A stretch of DNA of 64,000 bases from Typhlomys cinereus (GCA_023101885.1 JALPQD010000027.1:6177021-6241020), one strand, 5' to 3'; positions 33,521 through 45,654 are shown, numbered from the stretch's first letter. Notes: generated from the sequence alone by a model not told the origin. A program made the numbers and translations.

Positions 33521-34059
33521 AAAAAATAAATAAGTTCTCTTTTTTAAAAAAAAAAGCTGATATAGAAAATTCTCCACAGAGCCTATATTTCCCGTTTTAT
33601 CTTCAACCCAGGCCAACTCCTGTGACCTTGACCACTAGACGTGGTCCACTGCAACCAGCATCCTACATAGAGACAGTCTTCTCTGTCCCACCTCAGAATG
33701 GCGGTCATCGCATTCAGCTCCAGTCATCTTAAGGGGATCCATTGTGGCCTGTGCAGCTGAGATGACTTCTTCCTCATCGATCTCCCTTTGCAGACATCAT
33801 GCATGTTGGAAGATGTGGCCATTCCTTGAGGCCACCCTCGGGTTAGACGACCGAGGGCCTCCACAGCTGGTACCAGGTCCCATTCCTACCAGTAGCCCAT
33901 CTCTCAGGGACCTTCAGAGAATTGATCAAAAAATAAACCTCTGCCGGTGGGGGAGTGATCTGGACTGTGGATGACAGCTGACCCTTCTACAAAAATGTAG
34001 TGTATGTCACTGAGCACCCGAACTAGACACAAATTGAATAGTGTTCTGAAATCGTTTAC

Positions 34060-34131
34060 CAGTGAGTTATGGTCAGCTTCTTCATAGGGATTCTTTGCTC
34101 TCCAAGGTAAATGAGGACACCAGTTTTCAAC
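34060..34131 (-). CDS. Mgat5: Mgat5 internal exon c (about residues 192-215)
   Basis: This is the smallest exon here, 72 nt and phase 0 at both ends, encoding VENWCPHLPWRAKNPY and then EEADHNSL. The acceptor is tgttttcag. The donor is CTG|gtaaac, with A instead of G at the fifth intron base, so it is the weakest 5' splice site of the eight. Cys196 lies here and, from recall of the structure, pairs with Cys156 of exon a. The large preceding intron (11.9 kb), the small size, the symmetric phase and the weak donor make this the exon most prone to skipping without a frameshift. That consequence is inferred from the sequence; no transcript data were available. Confidence 0.95.
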
Positions 34132-34274
34132 CTGAAAACAGAAATCAGAGACACTAAGCCTGCTGGCTTGTCCTAAGCAGGGAACATGGCATGGCGTTCA
34201 TGGCGCTGACAGCATGATGGGCTCAGGCTGCACTGGGCACGGTGCTAAGGCGGGACATTCACAAATCTCTGCGA

Positions 34275-34675
34275 CATCAGCCAGCTGTCCTGTCAGGTGC
34301 TGTGGCTGTTACCGTTCTTTCTGCTGCTGTGAAACGACACTCAGACACAACTTAGGGAAGAAGAGATTTATTTGGCTGACCGTTCCAGAGGGGATGTAGT
34401 CCCTTACGGTGGGAATTGCACAGCAGAAGGCATGGCTGCAGGCAGGAGCAGGAGGCTGGTCAGGTCACCACAGTCATCAAGAGGTAGAGAGAGCCAGAGC
34501 AGAGTGAGAGGACACAGGGTTGGACTAATCTAAAGCGTGCCCCTGTGGCGTGCCTTCCTTCAGCAAGGTTCCACTGCTTAAAGTTGCCACGACCTTCCCA
34601 AACATTAACACCAGCTAAGGATGCAAACACATGAGCCTATGGGGGGTGGGTGGGGGACAATTCAGTCAAACCAGG
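34275..34675 (-). repeat. URR1/hAT-like dispersed repeat
   Basis: It has aagagatttatttggctgac, cttacggtgggaattgcac, ccttccttcagcaaggttcc, taacaccagctaaggatgca and catgagcctatggg. It lies 144 bp from the acceptor of exon c. Confidence 0.57.
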
Positions 34676-34834
34676 TCAAGCGCCCTCTGAGATACGGCAA
34701 CCACCAGCTGAGGACACAGGAGCATGCTGAGTGTACTGTACACATGACGTACGAAACATGTGACGCAGGGCTGGGGCCAGGGGATATCCTCCACTATGCG
34801 TGAAGCCTCAGCTTCTTTCCCTAGAGCCTGCATA

Positions 34835-34980
34835 CACGGGCACAGCGGCACACGCCTACAATCCCAACACTAGGGAGGTGGAGGTGGGAGGGGTGAAAGC
34901 TGAAGGTCATCCTTGGCTGTGTAGTAAGATTGAGGTCAGCCTGGGTTACATGTGGCCCTGCCTCAAAAAACAATGACCAG
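34835..34980 (+). repeat. B1-like SINE
   Basis: It has gcggcacacgcctacaatcc, ctagggaggtggaggtggga, aaggtcatccttggctgtgt, gaggtcagcctgggttacat and ccctgcctcaaaaaaca. Confidence 0.62.
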
Positions 34981-35277
34981 AGGTGATGCAGGGAACCACA
35001 GAAACACTCAGGCTGAATTAATGAATTAATGAAGAATCAATCCTCAGCATAGCACATACATTACACACAAGGGCTCAGGGACCTTTATGGAAGAAGAGGT
35101 GGAAAATGGGAAAGGGTTGTACAGCCTTCCTAGTAAAAAGACGTGGTCACAGCTGTCATGACCCAACACAGGTGGCTACTGATGCTAAGCCTATATGGAC
35201 CTCCCTGGACAGTGGTCAGTTATGAAATGAGGAGGGGCCTGCAGAGCCCTATAAAGTACTGATGAACGGCAATTAAC

Positions 35278-35284
<7 letters not shown>

Positions 35285-35338
<54 letters not shown>
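35285..35338. repeat. (GA)n microsatellite
   Basis: About 23 nearly uninterrupted GA units. The reverse strand gives a spurious Ser/Leu-repeat open frame. Confidence 0.95.
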
Positions 35339-35339
<1 letters not shown>

Positions 35340-35399
35340 TATCCAGTTGTGTATCCATGGGCTTCAAGATAGTCCCAAGCACAAGTCACACAGGGGAGC

Positions 35400-35572
35400 C
35401 CTGGCTAAGCCCAGTGGGACAGAGCAGAATGAAAGATAGACAGGAAGGATTGCAGGGAGTGGAGGAGGGAGAAAAGAAAGGGGAGAAAGGAGAATAATCA
35501 GAATGTGCTATGGGGATATATGGAATTGTCACAGAGCAAAATTTACCAGTAAAGAAAAAAATTTAAAAAATA
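35400..35572 (+). repeat. Purine-rich L1 3' end
   Basis: It has aggaaggattgcagggagtg, gaggagggagaaaagaaagg and an A-rich end with aataaa near 35570. The assignment rests on the purine run plus A-rich terminus. Confidence 0.38.
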
Positions 35573-35573
35573 A

Positions 35574-35790
35574 AGACTCAGGAAATGGCTCAGTAAGGAA
35601 AATGCTTGCTACACAGCTTGAGGATCAGAGTTTGGATCCCAATATTCTATGGTAGCTGCCTGTACATCTAAGGAAAATGGGAGGCGGAAACCTGAGATGA
35701 TGGACTCAAATAGCAGCATAGAGAGAGAACAGGTTTCAAATAAGACATGAAGATTGCTCCCTGACTCCCACATGCATGTTGTGGAGACAC
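35574..35790 (+). repeat. B3-like SINE
   Basis: It has gactcaggaaatggctcag, gatcagagtttggatccca and a diverged body. Its tail continues as CA/TACA-rich sequence to about 36030. Confidence 0.55.
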
Positions 35791-36030
35791 ATACACACAT
35801 CATAAAAATCACATATGTACATATACATCACACACATACATAGTTGTACATCACACATGTGTGTACATATCACATATACACACTCACATATCACACACAT
35901 GTACATACATATCAAATACATCATACACATATACACATAATCAAATACATACACATATAGCAAACATGTGTATATATAAACACACACGAGCACTCACATT
36001 GTATAGTACTCATACATCAAATATACAAAA
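35791..36030. repeat. CA/TACA-rich degenerate tract
   Basis: Imperfect CATACA and CACATA units, the expanded tail of the preceding SINE. Confidence 0.75.
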
Positions 36031-37019
36031 CAAAAGCCAAACAACATGAAGTTATGCTAAGGGGACTAGTTCCTTCACAACTTAATCTTCACACGGATAA
36101 CAGAAGGCCGCTGGCAGAGAAAGACTTGAACATGATCGCAAGGCAAGGGTGACATCAAGGGCCTCTGTGGCTAGTCAATTCATGGACAGGAACATACTCC
36201 TTTATCTGCTGGGGTGGAAGAGCACTGAGCAACAGAACTCAGTCAACAACTACGGTTGTCCTTGGCTGCACAGCGAGTGAGAGGCCAGCGTGGGCTCCAG
36301 GAGCCTCTTGCCTACAAAACCCAGCAAGAGGGGCAGTCTCTCTTCGGACTCTCCTGAGGGTCGTGAGGAAGAATACGGATCTGTCCATGCACACGGGTTC
36401 AGAGTGGTGGTGTATGCGAGACATACATAAGGCACCAGGGCTGGCAAAGACATTTAGGCACAACAATACCTTCTGGTAAGGAGGCATGGCCAGTGCATCC
36501 AGTGACAACGACCTCTGATCTGCATAGTCTTGAATCCTATATGTAATGCTTCTCCCCACTTACTAATAAATGGTGGCCACTGTTAAAGTTGGCTAATAGG
36601 TTGGCATTGGGGGTAATTATTCTATGGCCACCTGGTCCTACAGAGAGACATCCTTGGAAGGATCCCCAAAATGGGTGACCGCACCCTCAGGGCTCAGCAG
36701 TGCAGTCAGACAAGCTGGCTTAGCTTTCAGGTCTCGCTGTGTTGTCAAAGAAACATGTCAGTTTCGGAACTCAAGAAGTGACTCATAATGCAAGGTGACT
36801 TTTGCCCGTGACCAAAAATAATTGTGCAGATTTGCATAAAGCCATCTGCCGTGGCGAAGGGCCTGATCTCAGCCTGCAAGGGTGGGAGGTTGCAGGAGCA
36901 GCAGGGAGGGAGCAGAGTTTGAACACAGCCTGCGAGGGCAGGAGGCTCCAAGGAGGGTGGGAAGCTCCAACAGGGAGAGCGCAGCGCTCCCTTTTCTTCT
37001 GGAGTGAGCTAAACTTCAT

Positions 37020-37275
37020 GGGGTTTGTGTGCAATGCATGTGTATACATCTGTGTCTGTATGCATGTGTGTGTGCATCTGTGTACGTGAGTGTATGTGCA
37101 TCTGTGTGTGCATTTTTTAGATATGCATTTGTATGTGTGCACCTGTGTACATGTATGTGCGTATATGCACCTGTGTATGTGCATGCACGTGTGAGTGTGT
37201 AAGTGAATGTCTATACCTGTTTGCATGTGTTTGCTCCAGTGTACATGTCCATATGTGTGTATGCAAAAGGGGTTC
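37020..37275. repeat. TG/TGCA-rich degenerate tract
   Basis: About 250 bp of imperfect TG, TGTGCA and TATG units with a decayed minus-strand SINE end (ggggttcaggggtcaatctc) on its right. Confidence 0.75.
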
Positions 37276-37859
37276 AGGGGTCAATCTCAAGTGCTGTTCC
37301 TCTGGATCTATTTGTTTCCACACGCAAGTGCTCACACTTTATGCATGACATGCAAGTGAGCCACACATATCCCCCAAATTGAAAAACGCCTGAATTCACT
37401 GTAGCACACACCCAGCCGTCGATGGAGGAGCACTGGTAACTTTCCATTTGAAGGCAAAACTCTTCAGACTAAAACAAATCTTTCTAGTGCATGAGCTACA
37501 GGCCTTAAACACAGACGCTCTAGATCAGGCATTCTACCCTGGAAGCATGGTGCATGGTCTAGGGGAAGGGGGTGCCTGCCATTCACTCTTCTAGGGTGAG
37601 GAGGCACATAAGGAAACAAGTCGGGTTCTGACACATTTCCTCCTGGTACTTTCACTGTCTTTGAATTAAAAAAGGTTTCATGGGGTTTCAGTTGTGTGAA
37701 TCACAGCAGTGTTCACACTGAGTCTCTCAAAATTCTAACTGGGTCAGGTTGGGTTTCAAGGTCCTTGGAATGGATGAAATATTATACTTAAGGAAAAAGA
37801 AATTGCTGGTAGATACACAACAACCTCTGGCTCAAGCTGGAGAACTATTTTTTAAATTG

Positions 37860-38080
37860 TGAGTGTGTGTGTGTGTGTGTGTGCACGTATGTAGGGACAT
37901 GCATATGTGTGCAGGTATGTATGTGTATGTGCCTTGTATGTGGGCACAGAGTATATGTCTATGTTTGTGTGCAGATGTATGATTATGATGTATATGTATA
38001 TGTGTGCTGTGCGTGTGCAGGTGTGCCTGTGTATAAGCAGATGTATGTGTGCACAGATGTATATGTATGGGGGTCAGGGC
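37860..38080. repeat. (TG)n and TG-rich degenerate tract
   Basis: Perfect TG units at 37864-37882, then TGTATG/TGCAGG-type units. The 203-codon open frame across it (37867-38478) is a product of the repeat. Confidence 0.78.
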
Positions 38081-38240
38081 ACAACCTTTCTGTAGTCAGT
38101 TTCCTCTGTGCCCCTAGCTTACAAGGCAGGATCTCATTTCTGTCCAGGTCTCTACCTTCCCTCTTACTGCAGGAGGGCTGCAGTAATGTCAACCCCCTGC
38201 CCCATGACCATTCACCACAGGAAGAAAGAGCCATTTTCTG
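38081..38240 (-). repeat. Decayed B3-like SINE fragment
   Basis: It has ggtcagggcacaacctttct, cttacaaggcaggatctcat and cttactgcaggagggctgca in the order expected of a minus-strand copy. Confidence 0.35.
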
Positions 38241-39080
38241 TCACACAGATGAGGTAGCAAATGCTCCTTCTTCCTGGACCACATCAAGGACACACAGATA
38301 CAGCTTGTACACCAGCTGTCGCCAAGTATCCTGTTCAAAACTGGCGCTGCAGCATATGCCCCCTAACTCAAGAACTAGCCACATTCTCCAGACCAAGAAT
38401 ATAGCTGCCTTTTGGTGTTTAATGCATAATTTTTCCTGGGACACAGATTTGGGCAAATCATTTGATATAACAATATAAAGATAAATAAAAGATGAAAAGT
38501 TCTGATATAATCAGCTGGTCTGTTCTATTTTAATGCTGGAATGTGATCATCAGAGATCTACCATCAGAGATCACATCTCTGAACCAGCCCTTGCTTCACA
38601 AGCAAAATGTCTCAATAGCACATGTTAACAGCACATGTCCATGTTAAAAGCACAGATTTTACCATGACATTTTTTCCAAGATGAGATTATAACAGAGAAG
38701 TTACCATCTCAGAACAATGACTATAAAAAGCTATCACCTACTATTGAAAAGATGCTATGAGTAGATCCGTTCATTCAGTAAACACTCACACCAGGCACCC
38801 CTCTTTCTTGACAACAGAACACTTGAAAAACCTCTCTGAGCATTACAGTGCCCTTCTTCAACCTTTTGTTACCTTAGCGGAGGACCCAGGGCTTTGGGGC
38901 TTGTTCCCATTGTCGCTGAGTGTCCCTGAGATGACTCTTTTTTAAAATCAAGATTATATTCTTTTTTTAATGTAATGATCTTCTCTCATAAAATATAACC
39001 AGAAAGCCCCACTACAGTGGATCCTGAGAGAAACACACACACACCAGGTATACAGGAACAATTATGAAAGAAAAACAACT

Positions 39081-39108
39081 AGATAGATAGATAGATAGAT
39101 AGATAGAT
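39081..39108. repeat. (TAGA)n microsatellite
   Basis: Seven TAGA units without interruption. Confidence 0.95.
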
Positions 39109-39255
39109 CAGGGTCATGTGAAAAACTCAAAGACAGTGTTCACAAGTTCTCTGTGGGCATGGAAGAGATGGGGTGACAACTGGTACAGAACAGGGGCATG
39201 ACCAAACAGGCCACATGCACTTCCATAGATAACCTCACAGCGATCACAGAAAACT

Positions 39256-39520
39256 AAGGAACATGGCTCAGTGGGAAAAGCGCTTGCTGTGCAGGCTAAA
39301 GGACCAGAGTTCAGATCTCCAGGTCCTATATAAAATGCCAGGTGAATGTGGTAGCTGTTCTTGTGATTCTAGCCTCAGAAAGCAGAACCTGGAAATCCCC
39401 AGAGCTCTGGGTTTTATTAGAGACGTTGTCTCAAAAGAATGGGTGAAGAGCCATTGGTGATAATGCACTCACACAAATGAACACGTATGCATGCACTCCA
39501 ACATGCACATACAGGAAAAT
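39256..39520 (+). repeat. tRNA-derived SINE
   Basis: It has acatggctcagtgggaaaag, gaccagagttcagatctcc, gcagaacctggaaatcccca, gacgttgtctcaaaagaat and a CA/TGCA tail. Confidence 0.55.
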
Positions 39521-39789
39521 GGGAAAAAGTGAAGTATGTGAACCATTAAACTTTTTACTTATAAGAAGTGTTTCCAGAGAAGGAAACTACAAAGCCCTCT
39601 GGGAAGTTAAGCTTTTCTGTAGGAAATTTGCAGATCCCTGATGAGGGGCCTCTCACCTCATCTCACAGGGATAGTCTTCACAGAGTGCTGGACTAGCATG
39701 TGGAGATCCCAGCTCAGGGAAGTGAGGGAGGGAGATAAGAAATAGGGAAGGAGAAAGGGATGGGGATTGGAAAGGTAAGAGAAAGGAGG

Positions 39790-39797
39790 GAGAGAGG

Positions 39798-39869
<72 letters not shown>

Positions 39870-39871
39870 GA
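39790..39871. repeat. (GA)n array with GACA interruptions
   Basis: About 80 bp, preceded by a purine-only stretch from 39720. Confidence 0.95.
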
Positions 39872-39997
39872 CTGCTAAGACTGCTAAGGCACCAGTGACC
39901 TACAGCCTAGCGTATGTGGTTCCAGAAGCCTGAGAGGTGGTCTTGTAGGAAAAACACAGAGACTGCCTCTGATCAGACTGGGATCTACTAGCCACTT

Positions 39998-40260
<263 letters not shown>

Positions 40261-40514
40261 GCAGACAGGTAGGTTGTAACACATCCTATTTGGAATGCTT
40301 TAAATCCAGCCTGGGATATTCTAACAACAAACCAAATGAAAGAGCCTGGGTAGGGGACTTTGGGGGTTTTACATTCCCCTCAGTTTTCCATGAGAGAAGT
40401 CTTATTAAACTCACTGGCACCCAAACCAAGGTAGCACAAACCTATCGGCTGACTCAGGGTTAGCATGGCAACTCATCATTGCATTTGAGAAGTTTCTTCT
40501 GAAAAGAAATGCAG

Positions 40515-40680
40515 TGGGGGAGGGCTGGGACTGGAGCCCCGTGGGGAGAGTGTCTGTCTAGCATGTGGGAAGGTGTGGTTGAAGGTGTAGGTGGGAAGAT
40601 CAGCAGTTTAAGGTCATTCTCAGTTGCACAGACAGTTATGGCCAGTCTGGCCCACATGAAACCCTGTCTCCAAAAACAAG
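40515..40680 (+). repeat. B4-like SINE (ID then B1)
   Basis: It has an ID-like gggactggagccccgtgggg, then gaaggtgtaggtgggaagat, ttaaggtcattctcagttgc and accctgtctccaaaaaca. Confidence 0.53.
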
Positions 40681-40987
40681 ATAAAAATGAAAGAAAAAAA
40701 AACCCACCCTCAAACAAAATAGAGATGTGTGCATTGAAGCTGCACTGTATGCATATGTCCAAGGAGCACAGAGGTGGTGGTGTGGGGTTTTTGGTCTTCT
40801 AATTTCCCCTTGGGTTTTGTAAGGTAGAGGTCGGAAATATTCACTATATACATTGCAGCCTCTGAAATCCACAGGAAGTAGAGCAGGGCAGAGAACAGAG
40901 AGGTATCCATTGAGCTGACAAATACTGCTCTGAAATGTGGGATTGGTGAACAAAATTTTTTTGCAAAGGACACATCTTTTTCCATTT

Positions 40988-41336
40988 TCGTGTGTGTGTG
41001 TGTGTTTGTATATGTTTGCACATGAATATGTATGGATGCACACATGTGCACATGCATATACTTGTGTATTCATGGAGAGTCCTGAGTTTGATATTGGAAT
41101 TTACTCTGAAACACTCTTCCACCTTATTTCCTGAGGGTCTCTAACTAAACCCAGAGTCGCCAAATAGGCTAGCCTGGCTAATCAGCTTGCTGTGGGGAGT
41201 TCCGGGATCTGCCTTCTAAGGCTGAAATTACAGGTAAGCAGCTACAATCTCTTGGCATCTTGTGTGGGATCTGGGGATCTAAAATCAGGTCTGTTTGCTT
41301 GTTTGCCTGTGAGTGCTTCAATTACTGAACTGGCTA
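40988..41336 (-). repeat. B3-like SINE with TG-rich tail
   Basis: It has (TG)8 near 40990, then ctaactaaacccagagtcgc, ggctagcctggctaatcagc, ttctaaggctgaaattacag and tgggatctggggatctaaaa. Confidence 0.58.
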
Positions 41337-41439
41337 CCTGACAACTTAAGACGGCCAAAAGAACACTGGATGCAGAAAGTTTTGGAAAGATCTGGATCTT
41401 AAATCTCAGCTGACTGTCTTGAATGTCAGGGAATGTTAC

Positions 41440-41890
41440 CTCGGGGAAAGAGAATTTCCGGCCCCGTGCAGTGACACATGAACAAGGCGCTCGCGGGCTC
41501 ACTCCAGCAATAGCTGGAGATATTTTTAAAGTGCCCCCTGACCTGTTCCCCACACACCACGCCACTTAGGTTTTTTCCTTCTTTCTGTTTTTCTCCTGCA
41601 ACCCAAGCAGCTGCTTCTCCCTCGCTGCCCACATTGATAAATTAGTCTCTGCAACTCTGCTTCCGAGTTACCTTTGGTGCTCGTGCAGGCAATAAATCCA
41701 GATCACTGTGCTGGTTATTAGCCTTTCATTTCATGCTCCTGTTCACAAACACTGAAGCCTCCGCCCTTCCCTGCTGGACATTAATCTCGGCAGTAATCAA
41801 GGGATTAAGCACACCGAATTTAAACTCAAGGTTAATAGCACGATCAACCAATATTAGTTTTACATATCGCCAAGGGAAAACAGAAAGGCA
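41440..41890. promoter_or_regulatory. Unique CpG-containing block with clustered TAATC sites
   Basis: No repeat is recognised across 450 bp inside a repeat-rich intron. At least ten CpGs are present. Three TAATC/GATTA motifs lie within 26 bases (41782-41786, 41794-41798 and reversed at 41803-41807), a spacing expected of OTX/PITX/CRX-class homeodomain binding. Regulatory function is inference; conservation was not tested. Confidence 0.3.
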
Positions 41891-42117
41891 GAGACCTTCG
41901 TGTCTGTTATTCATGAGAGAAGAATGAGATGGATGGGTAGGGCACGGAACAGCTTCTTTTGTTCATTATGAAGGAGACACACATGCTCCTGTGCACGCAT
42001 ACCTGTCCGAGCTGGCACTTGGGATAACAGTTTGTACACATCTTCTGGCACTCAATAGTTGAGTGATTTGATTATTTAAGACCAACAATATTTTCAATAG
42101 ACACCAAAGGGTTTAAA

Positions 42118-42362
42118 TATCACTGAGGCGGAGGTATTTGCTGGGCTAGCCTGAAGATGTGAGTACAATTCCTAGAGTCTACATGGTAGAAGGAAATAAC
42201 TGAAACATGAGATTTGTCCCGACTGTCACACATATGCTGTAGCATTTGTATACCTAAACACATACCACACCACACCACGCAACATACAACACAACACACA
42301 CGTACTGTGCACATTCAACACACCATACACACATTACATACATACTGTGCATGCACAACATG

Positions 42363-42400
<38 letters not shown>
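42118..42400 (+). repeat. B2-like SINE with (CA)n tail
   Basis: It has gagtacaattcctagagtct, acatggtagaaggaaataac, gtcacacatatgctgtagca, a CAACA/CACCA-rich stretch and a perfect CA array at 42364-42400. Confidence 0.57.
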
Positions 42401-42403
<3 letters not shown>

Positions 42404-42859
42404 AACAACAAACCAAGAAATCTGGAAAGATATGCTGTTGCTTGCTAGCTTCCGGAACGACTATATAAGAAAAATGAAAAAAAACATGTGTGGGTGTCAG
42501 ATATATGAGCAACAATCATTAATAAAGTATCAATGGGGGTGAAGAAACCCATTCTGAGTTTTATAAAAGCTCATAGCAGTGACGGCTAGGCAACCCGTTA
42601 AGTTAATATACCAGGGACAATAACTTTTCCTGAAATTACTTCACAGGGACTTGTCTTTGTAATGGCAGTGGTTACATGGCTCACAAAAAGGACATAGAAG
42701 ACAACCTGTCTGATGTTCCAGAAACCCAAGGCCACGTCACTGACCTCTCGCTGCCATGTGACATGCCGACAGCTGGTATTCATGCATCATGGCCATGAAG
42801 GATACAGGTGGACTTTCTCCAATTTACAGCTAGGATGTCACAATTCTGGAGTTAGAAAT

Positions 42860-43145
42860 CTATACATGAAGATCCCACCGTGGGTTGAATGTCAACGTCC
42901 CCACAGGCTCATGTGTCATTACACCTGGTTGCCAGCAGGAGGTGCTGTTTGGGAAGGTTATGGAACCTTTCCTAGGTAGAGCTTGGCTGCAGGAAGTGAG
43001 CCACTGGAGGCAGGTCTTCAGATTGATACCTGACCCCATTTCCTGTTTGTTTTCTATTTCCTTGAAGCAGAAGTCAGAATAAACCATTCCTCCCTTGAAG
43101 TTGCTGCTGTCAGGGTATTTTATCACAGTAACAGGAAAAGTGACC
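42860..43145 (+). repeat. URR1/hAT-like dispersed repeat
   Basis: It has tgggttgaatgtcaacgtcc, aggctcatgtgtcattacac, gcaggaggtgctgtttggga, aataaaccattcctccctt and gtcagggtattttatcacag. Confidence 0.6.
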
Positions 43146-43379
43146 GATTGAGAATGGACTGAAAGTCACTGGTACTACACGGATGGAGTCCGAGAACCAA
43201 AGGACACTGCCCTCTCGTGATGTCAACTGCAAGAGACACCAGGCCTGGGACATGGGAAATAAACAGGATTCAAGGAAGCAACAAGACAGCCAGGGAAGAA
43301 AGAAACCCAAAGGAAAAGCCAAAACATAAATACCCTAAGGAAGAACCCCCCAAGCTGCAGGTGTGTCCAGGATTTAGAA

Positions 43380-43765
43380 GCCACTAAAATTCCTCTGAAT
43401 TTCACATCCTAGCTCAGATGCAAACACAGCATCCCATCCAGACTGGACCTCTGCAGCTATGAGCATACTATAGCTGCGTCTGCTTCCACCAAACCACAGG
43501 ATTTGGCCTGGCTACTGTACATCATGAAAGGGGAAAGACCTCAAGAGGCATCACACCTCTCTCAGAGACTAAGGATGGGAGAGAAGGGGAGCTAGGACAT
43601 ACAAGCACTAAAGGACATGAGAACGGGAGGGAGATAGGTTGGAAAGGAGACAGTTTAAAATGAAAAAATAGGGATTGGGATTGGGTAAGAAGGGGCGAAA
43701 ATGATACAAATACAGATATAAGCTGTAAAAGAATAAATGAAAAATAATTAAAAACAAATAATAAT
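43380..43765 (+). repeat. L1 3' end
   Basis: It has gatttggcctggctactgta, catcatgaaaggggaaagac and ctcaagaggcatcacacct, then a purine-rich tract and an A-rich end with aataaatg near 43730. It is homologous by eye to 20085-20140. Confidence 0.48.
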
Positions 43766-43892
43766 TTATAACAAGGTGGGGCTATACACCTACTCATTAA
43801 CTTTGCATTGTCATTCCATAATCATATGCATATCAAATAACATGTTGTATATCATGGGTATATACAATGTTTGCCAATTGAAAAGGAAAACA

Positions 43893-44163
43893 TAGTCAAG
43901 ATGAAGTGTCTGCCATGCAGATGTAAAGACCTGGGTCCCGCTCTTCAGAACCTGCATTAAAAAAAAAAAAAAAAGCTGGGTGTACCAGCATGCATTGTGA
44001 TTTCAACAGTAGGAAGGCAGAAATGGGAGGGTCCCTGGGTCTTGCTGGCCAGTGCTAGCCAAATCTGTGAGCTCCAGGCTCAGAAGGAGACCCTGGCTCA
44101 TAAAATAATGTGAACAGCACTGAGGAAGACAGATGGTATCAACTTCTGGTCTCCTCACACAAA

Positions 44164-44165
<2 letters not shown>
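43893..44165 (+). repeat. B3-like SINE with internal A run
   Basis: It has cagaacctgcatt, an internal A16 run, agctgggtgtaccagcatgc, ggtcttgctggccagtgcta, gaggaagacagatggtatc and cttctggtctcc. Confidence 0.58.

Positions 44166-44168
<3 letters not shown>

Positions 44169-44219
<51 letters not shown>
44169..44219. repeat. (CA)n microsatellite
   Basis: About 25 perfect CA units at the tail of the preceding SINE. Confidence 0.96.
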
Positions 44220-44220
<1 letters not shown>

Positions 44221-44644
44221 CACACATTCACATATCACTTGCATATAACACACATACACATACGTACATCAAGGAAACAGTTCTATGTCCACATGATCAG
44301 AAATCAAAAGATCTTAAATTAAATTAGACAAGTAAATTGCCTCTAATTCTAAATGGAACCCAGAGCCCACTTACAATGTCTGAGGCTAAGTGACAGCCAG
44401 CAACTATCCTCCAATAACGACAACATTAAAAACCATTAAAGTGCCACTAGTAGTTATGGAGTGCCTTCTGTCTGCCAGACTGGCTCTGAAGACATTCTGA
44501 TGTAAACTCAGGCATCATTGCACTATTGGGATGGGAGGGAGAAAGATCTTTAAGAACTAAGCTAGAACTGGAAGAATATGAGGCAAGGCAAGGCAAGGGA
44601 GAGCATAGGAAAGAATAGATGGCTGGAACCCAGGTTATGAGATT

Positions 44645-44780
44645 CAGGCAGTGACCTGCAACCCTCACAAGTACTTGTTATGATCAAACAACATTTCCCA
44701 AACAGAGCCACCAGCTGGAGACTAAGTGTTTGAACACATGAGCCTTCGCAGTACATTTCACATTCAAACCACAACACTGG
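44645..44780 (-). repeat. URR1/hAT-like fragment
   Basis: It has acatttcccaaacagagcc, accagctggagactaagtgt and gaacacatgagccttcgc, with the end cattcaaaccacaaca. Confidence 0.45.
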
Positions 44781-44809
44781 GAACAATCTTGTCTGAGAAA
44801 AAGTAAGTG

Positions 44810-44890
44810 GGGATGTGGGGATGGCTCAGTGGTAGGCATTTGCCTAATCTGTTTGGGACATGGGTTCAAATCCCAGTGCTGGGGGCAGGT
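44810..44890 (+). repeat. ID-like SINE
   Basis: It has ggatggctcagtggtaggca, tttgcctaatctgtttggga and gggttcaaatcccagtgctg, with clear A- and B-box-like blocks. Confidence 0.57.
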
Positions 44891-45087
44891 GTTTGTAACT
44901 TGGAGATACTGAGAAACAGGGGAAGGAGAATCTAAGAAAGGTAGGCCCAGTGATCACAACATCTGGGGACTCTGCCACGCAACAAGCTGTCCCTGCCACC
45001 CTATCAGAGTTGTCAGGATCAGAGCCTGGGCCTCACAGTTGTAATAAACTGGGCTCACGTACTTCTCATCAATGAGACAGACAAGTA

Positions 45088-45147
45088 ACAGGGAAAGCAG
45101 AGAGAGGATATCTAGTGACAGGGAAAGCAGAGAGAAGATATCTAGTG
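45088..45147. repeat. 30-bp tandem duplication
   Basis: Two adjacent 30-bp units (45088-45117 and 45118-45147), each starting acagggaaagcagagaga, differ at one base (gg versus ga). Confidence 0.96.
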
Positions 45148-45199
45148 ACTATGTCACCCCCACACCCACCCAAGTCCAGCACTCTGACTTCTGTGCATA

Positions 45200-45650
45200 C
45201 CCCCAAAGAAACTGAACACAGTTATGTAGTGATATTTACCCACACTTGTGGACAGCAGGTCTTCATGACAGACCAAACAGAGAAATAACTCAGGATTCAA
45301 TGAATGGCCAGGCAAACCATGCAATGGAATATTACTGAACCTTAAAAAGAAAGGTGGTACTAACACATGCTAGAACATGGACAAATCTTCAAGATGTACT
45401 ATCCTAAGTGGAAGTCAGATACAAAACGAGAAAGAGTGTGACCGTTTTACTTGAAGAGGCCAGAATGAGCAAATTCAGAGACAAGAAGTAGAATGGTAGG
45501 CGCTAGACAGCAGGGTAGAGAGGAAGAGCATTACTCGAATGGTACGGAATAGCACAGCGAGTGGTGATGTCGACATGCCAGTGTCGATGAACTCACAGAA
45601 CTCGACTGTCCCCTTCAAAACAGTCACCATGAAGCCAGATGGCCGAGCTC
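45200..45650 (+). repeat. L1M-type LINE-1 3' end (old)
   Basis: It has gcaatggaatattactgaac, cttaaaaagaaaggtggtac, agaacatggacaaatcttca and gtggaagtcagatacaaaa. This is the well-known ORF2 3' end/3' UTR wording of mammalian L1M elements, heavily mutated. Confidence 0.55.
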
Positions 45651-45654
45651 TCCT

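Larger units (their letters stand above)
32051..34059 (-). other. Mgat5: Mgat5 intron between exons c and d (2,009 bp)
   Basis: This intron has one B4-like element (33045-33212) and one nearly complete tRNA-derived SINE with a (CA)n tail (33292-33520). The blocks 32051-33044 and 33521-34059 show no repeat or gene that I recognise. Confidence 0.9.

Noticed and set aside
37867..38478. Open frame of 203 codons on the plus strand
   Set aside because: The first third is Cys/Val/Met-rich translation of a TG-rich array and the rest is low-quality unique sequence. No protein is recognised.
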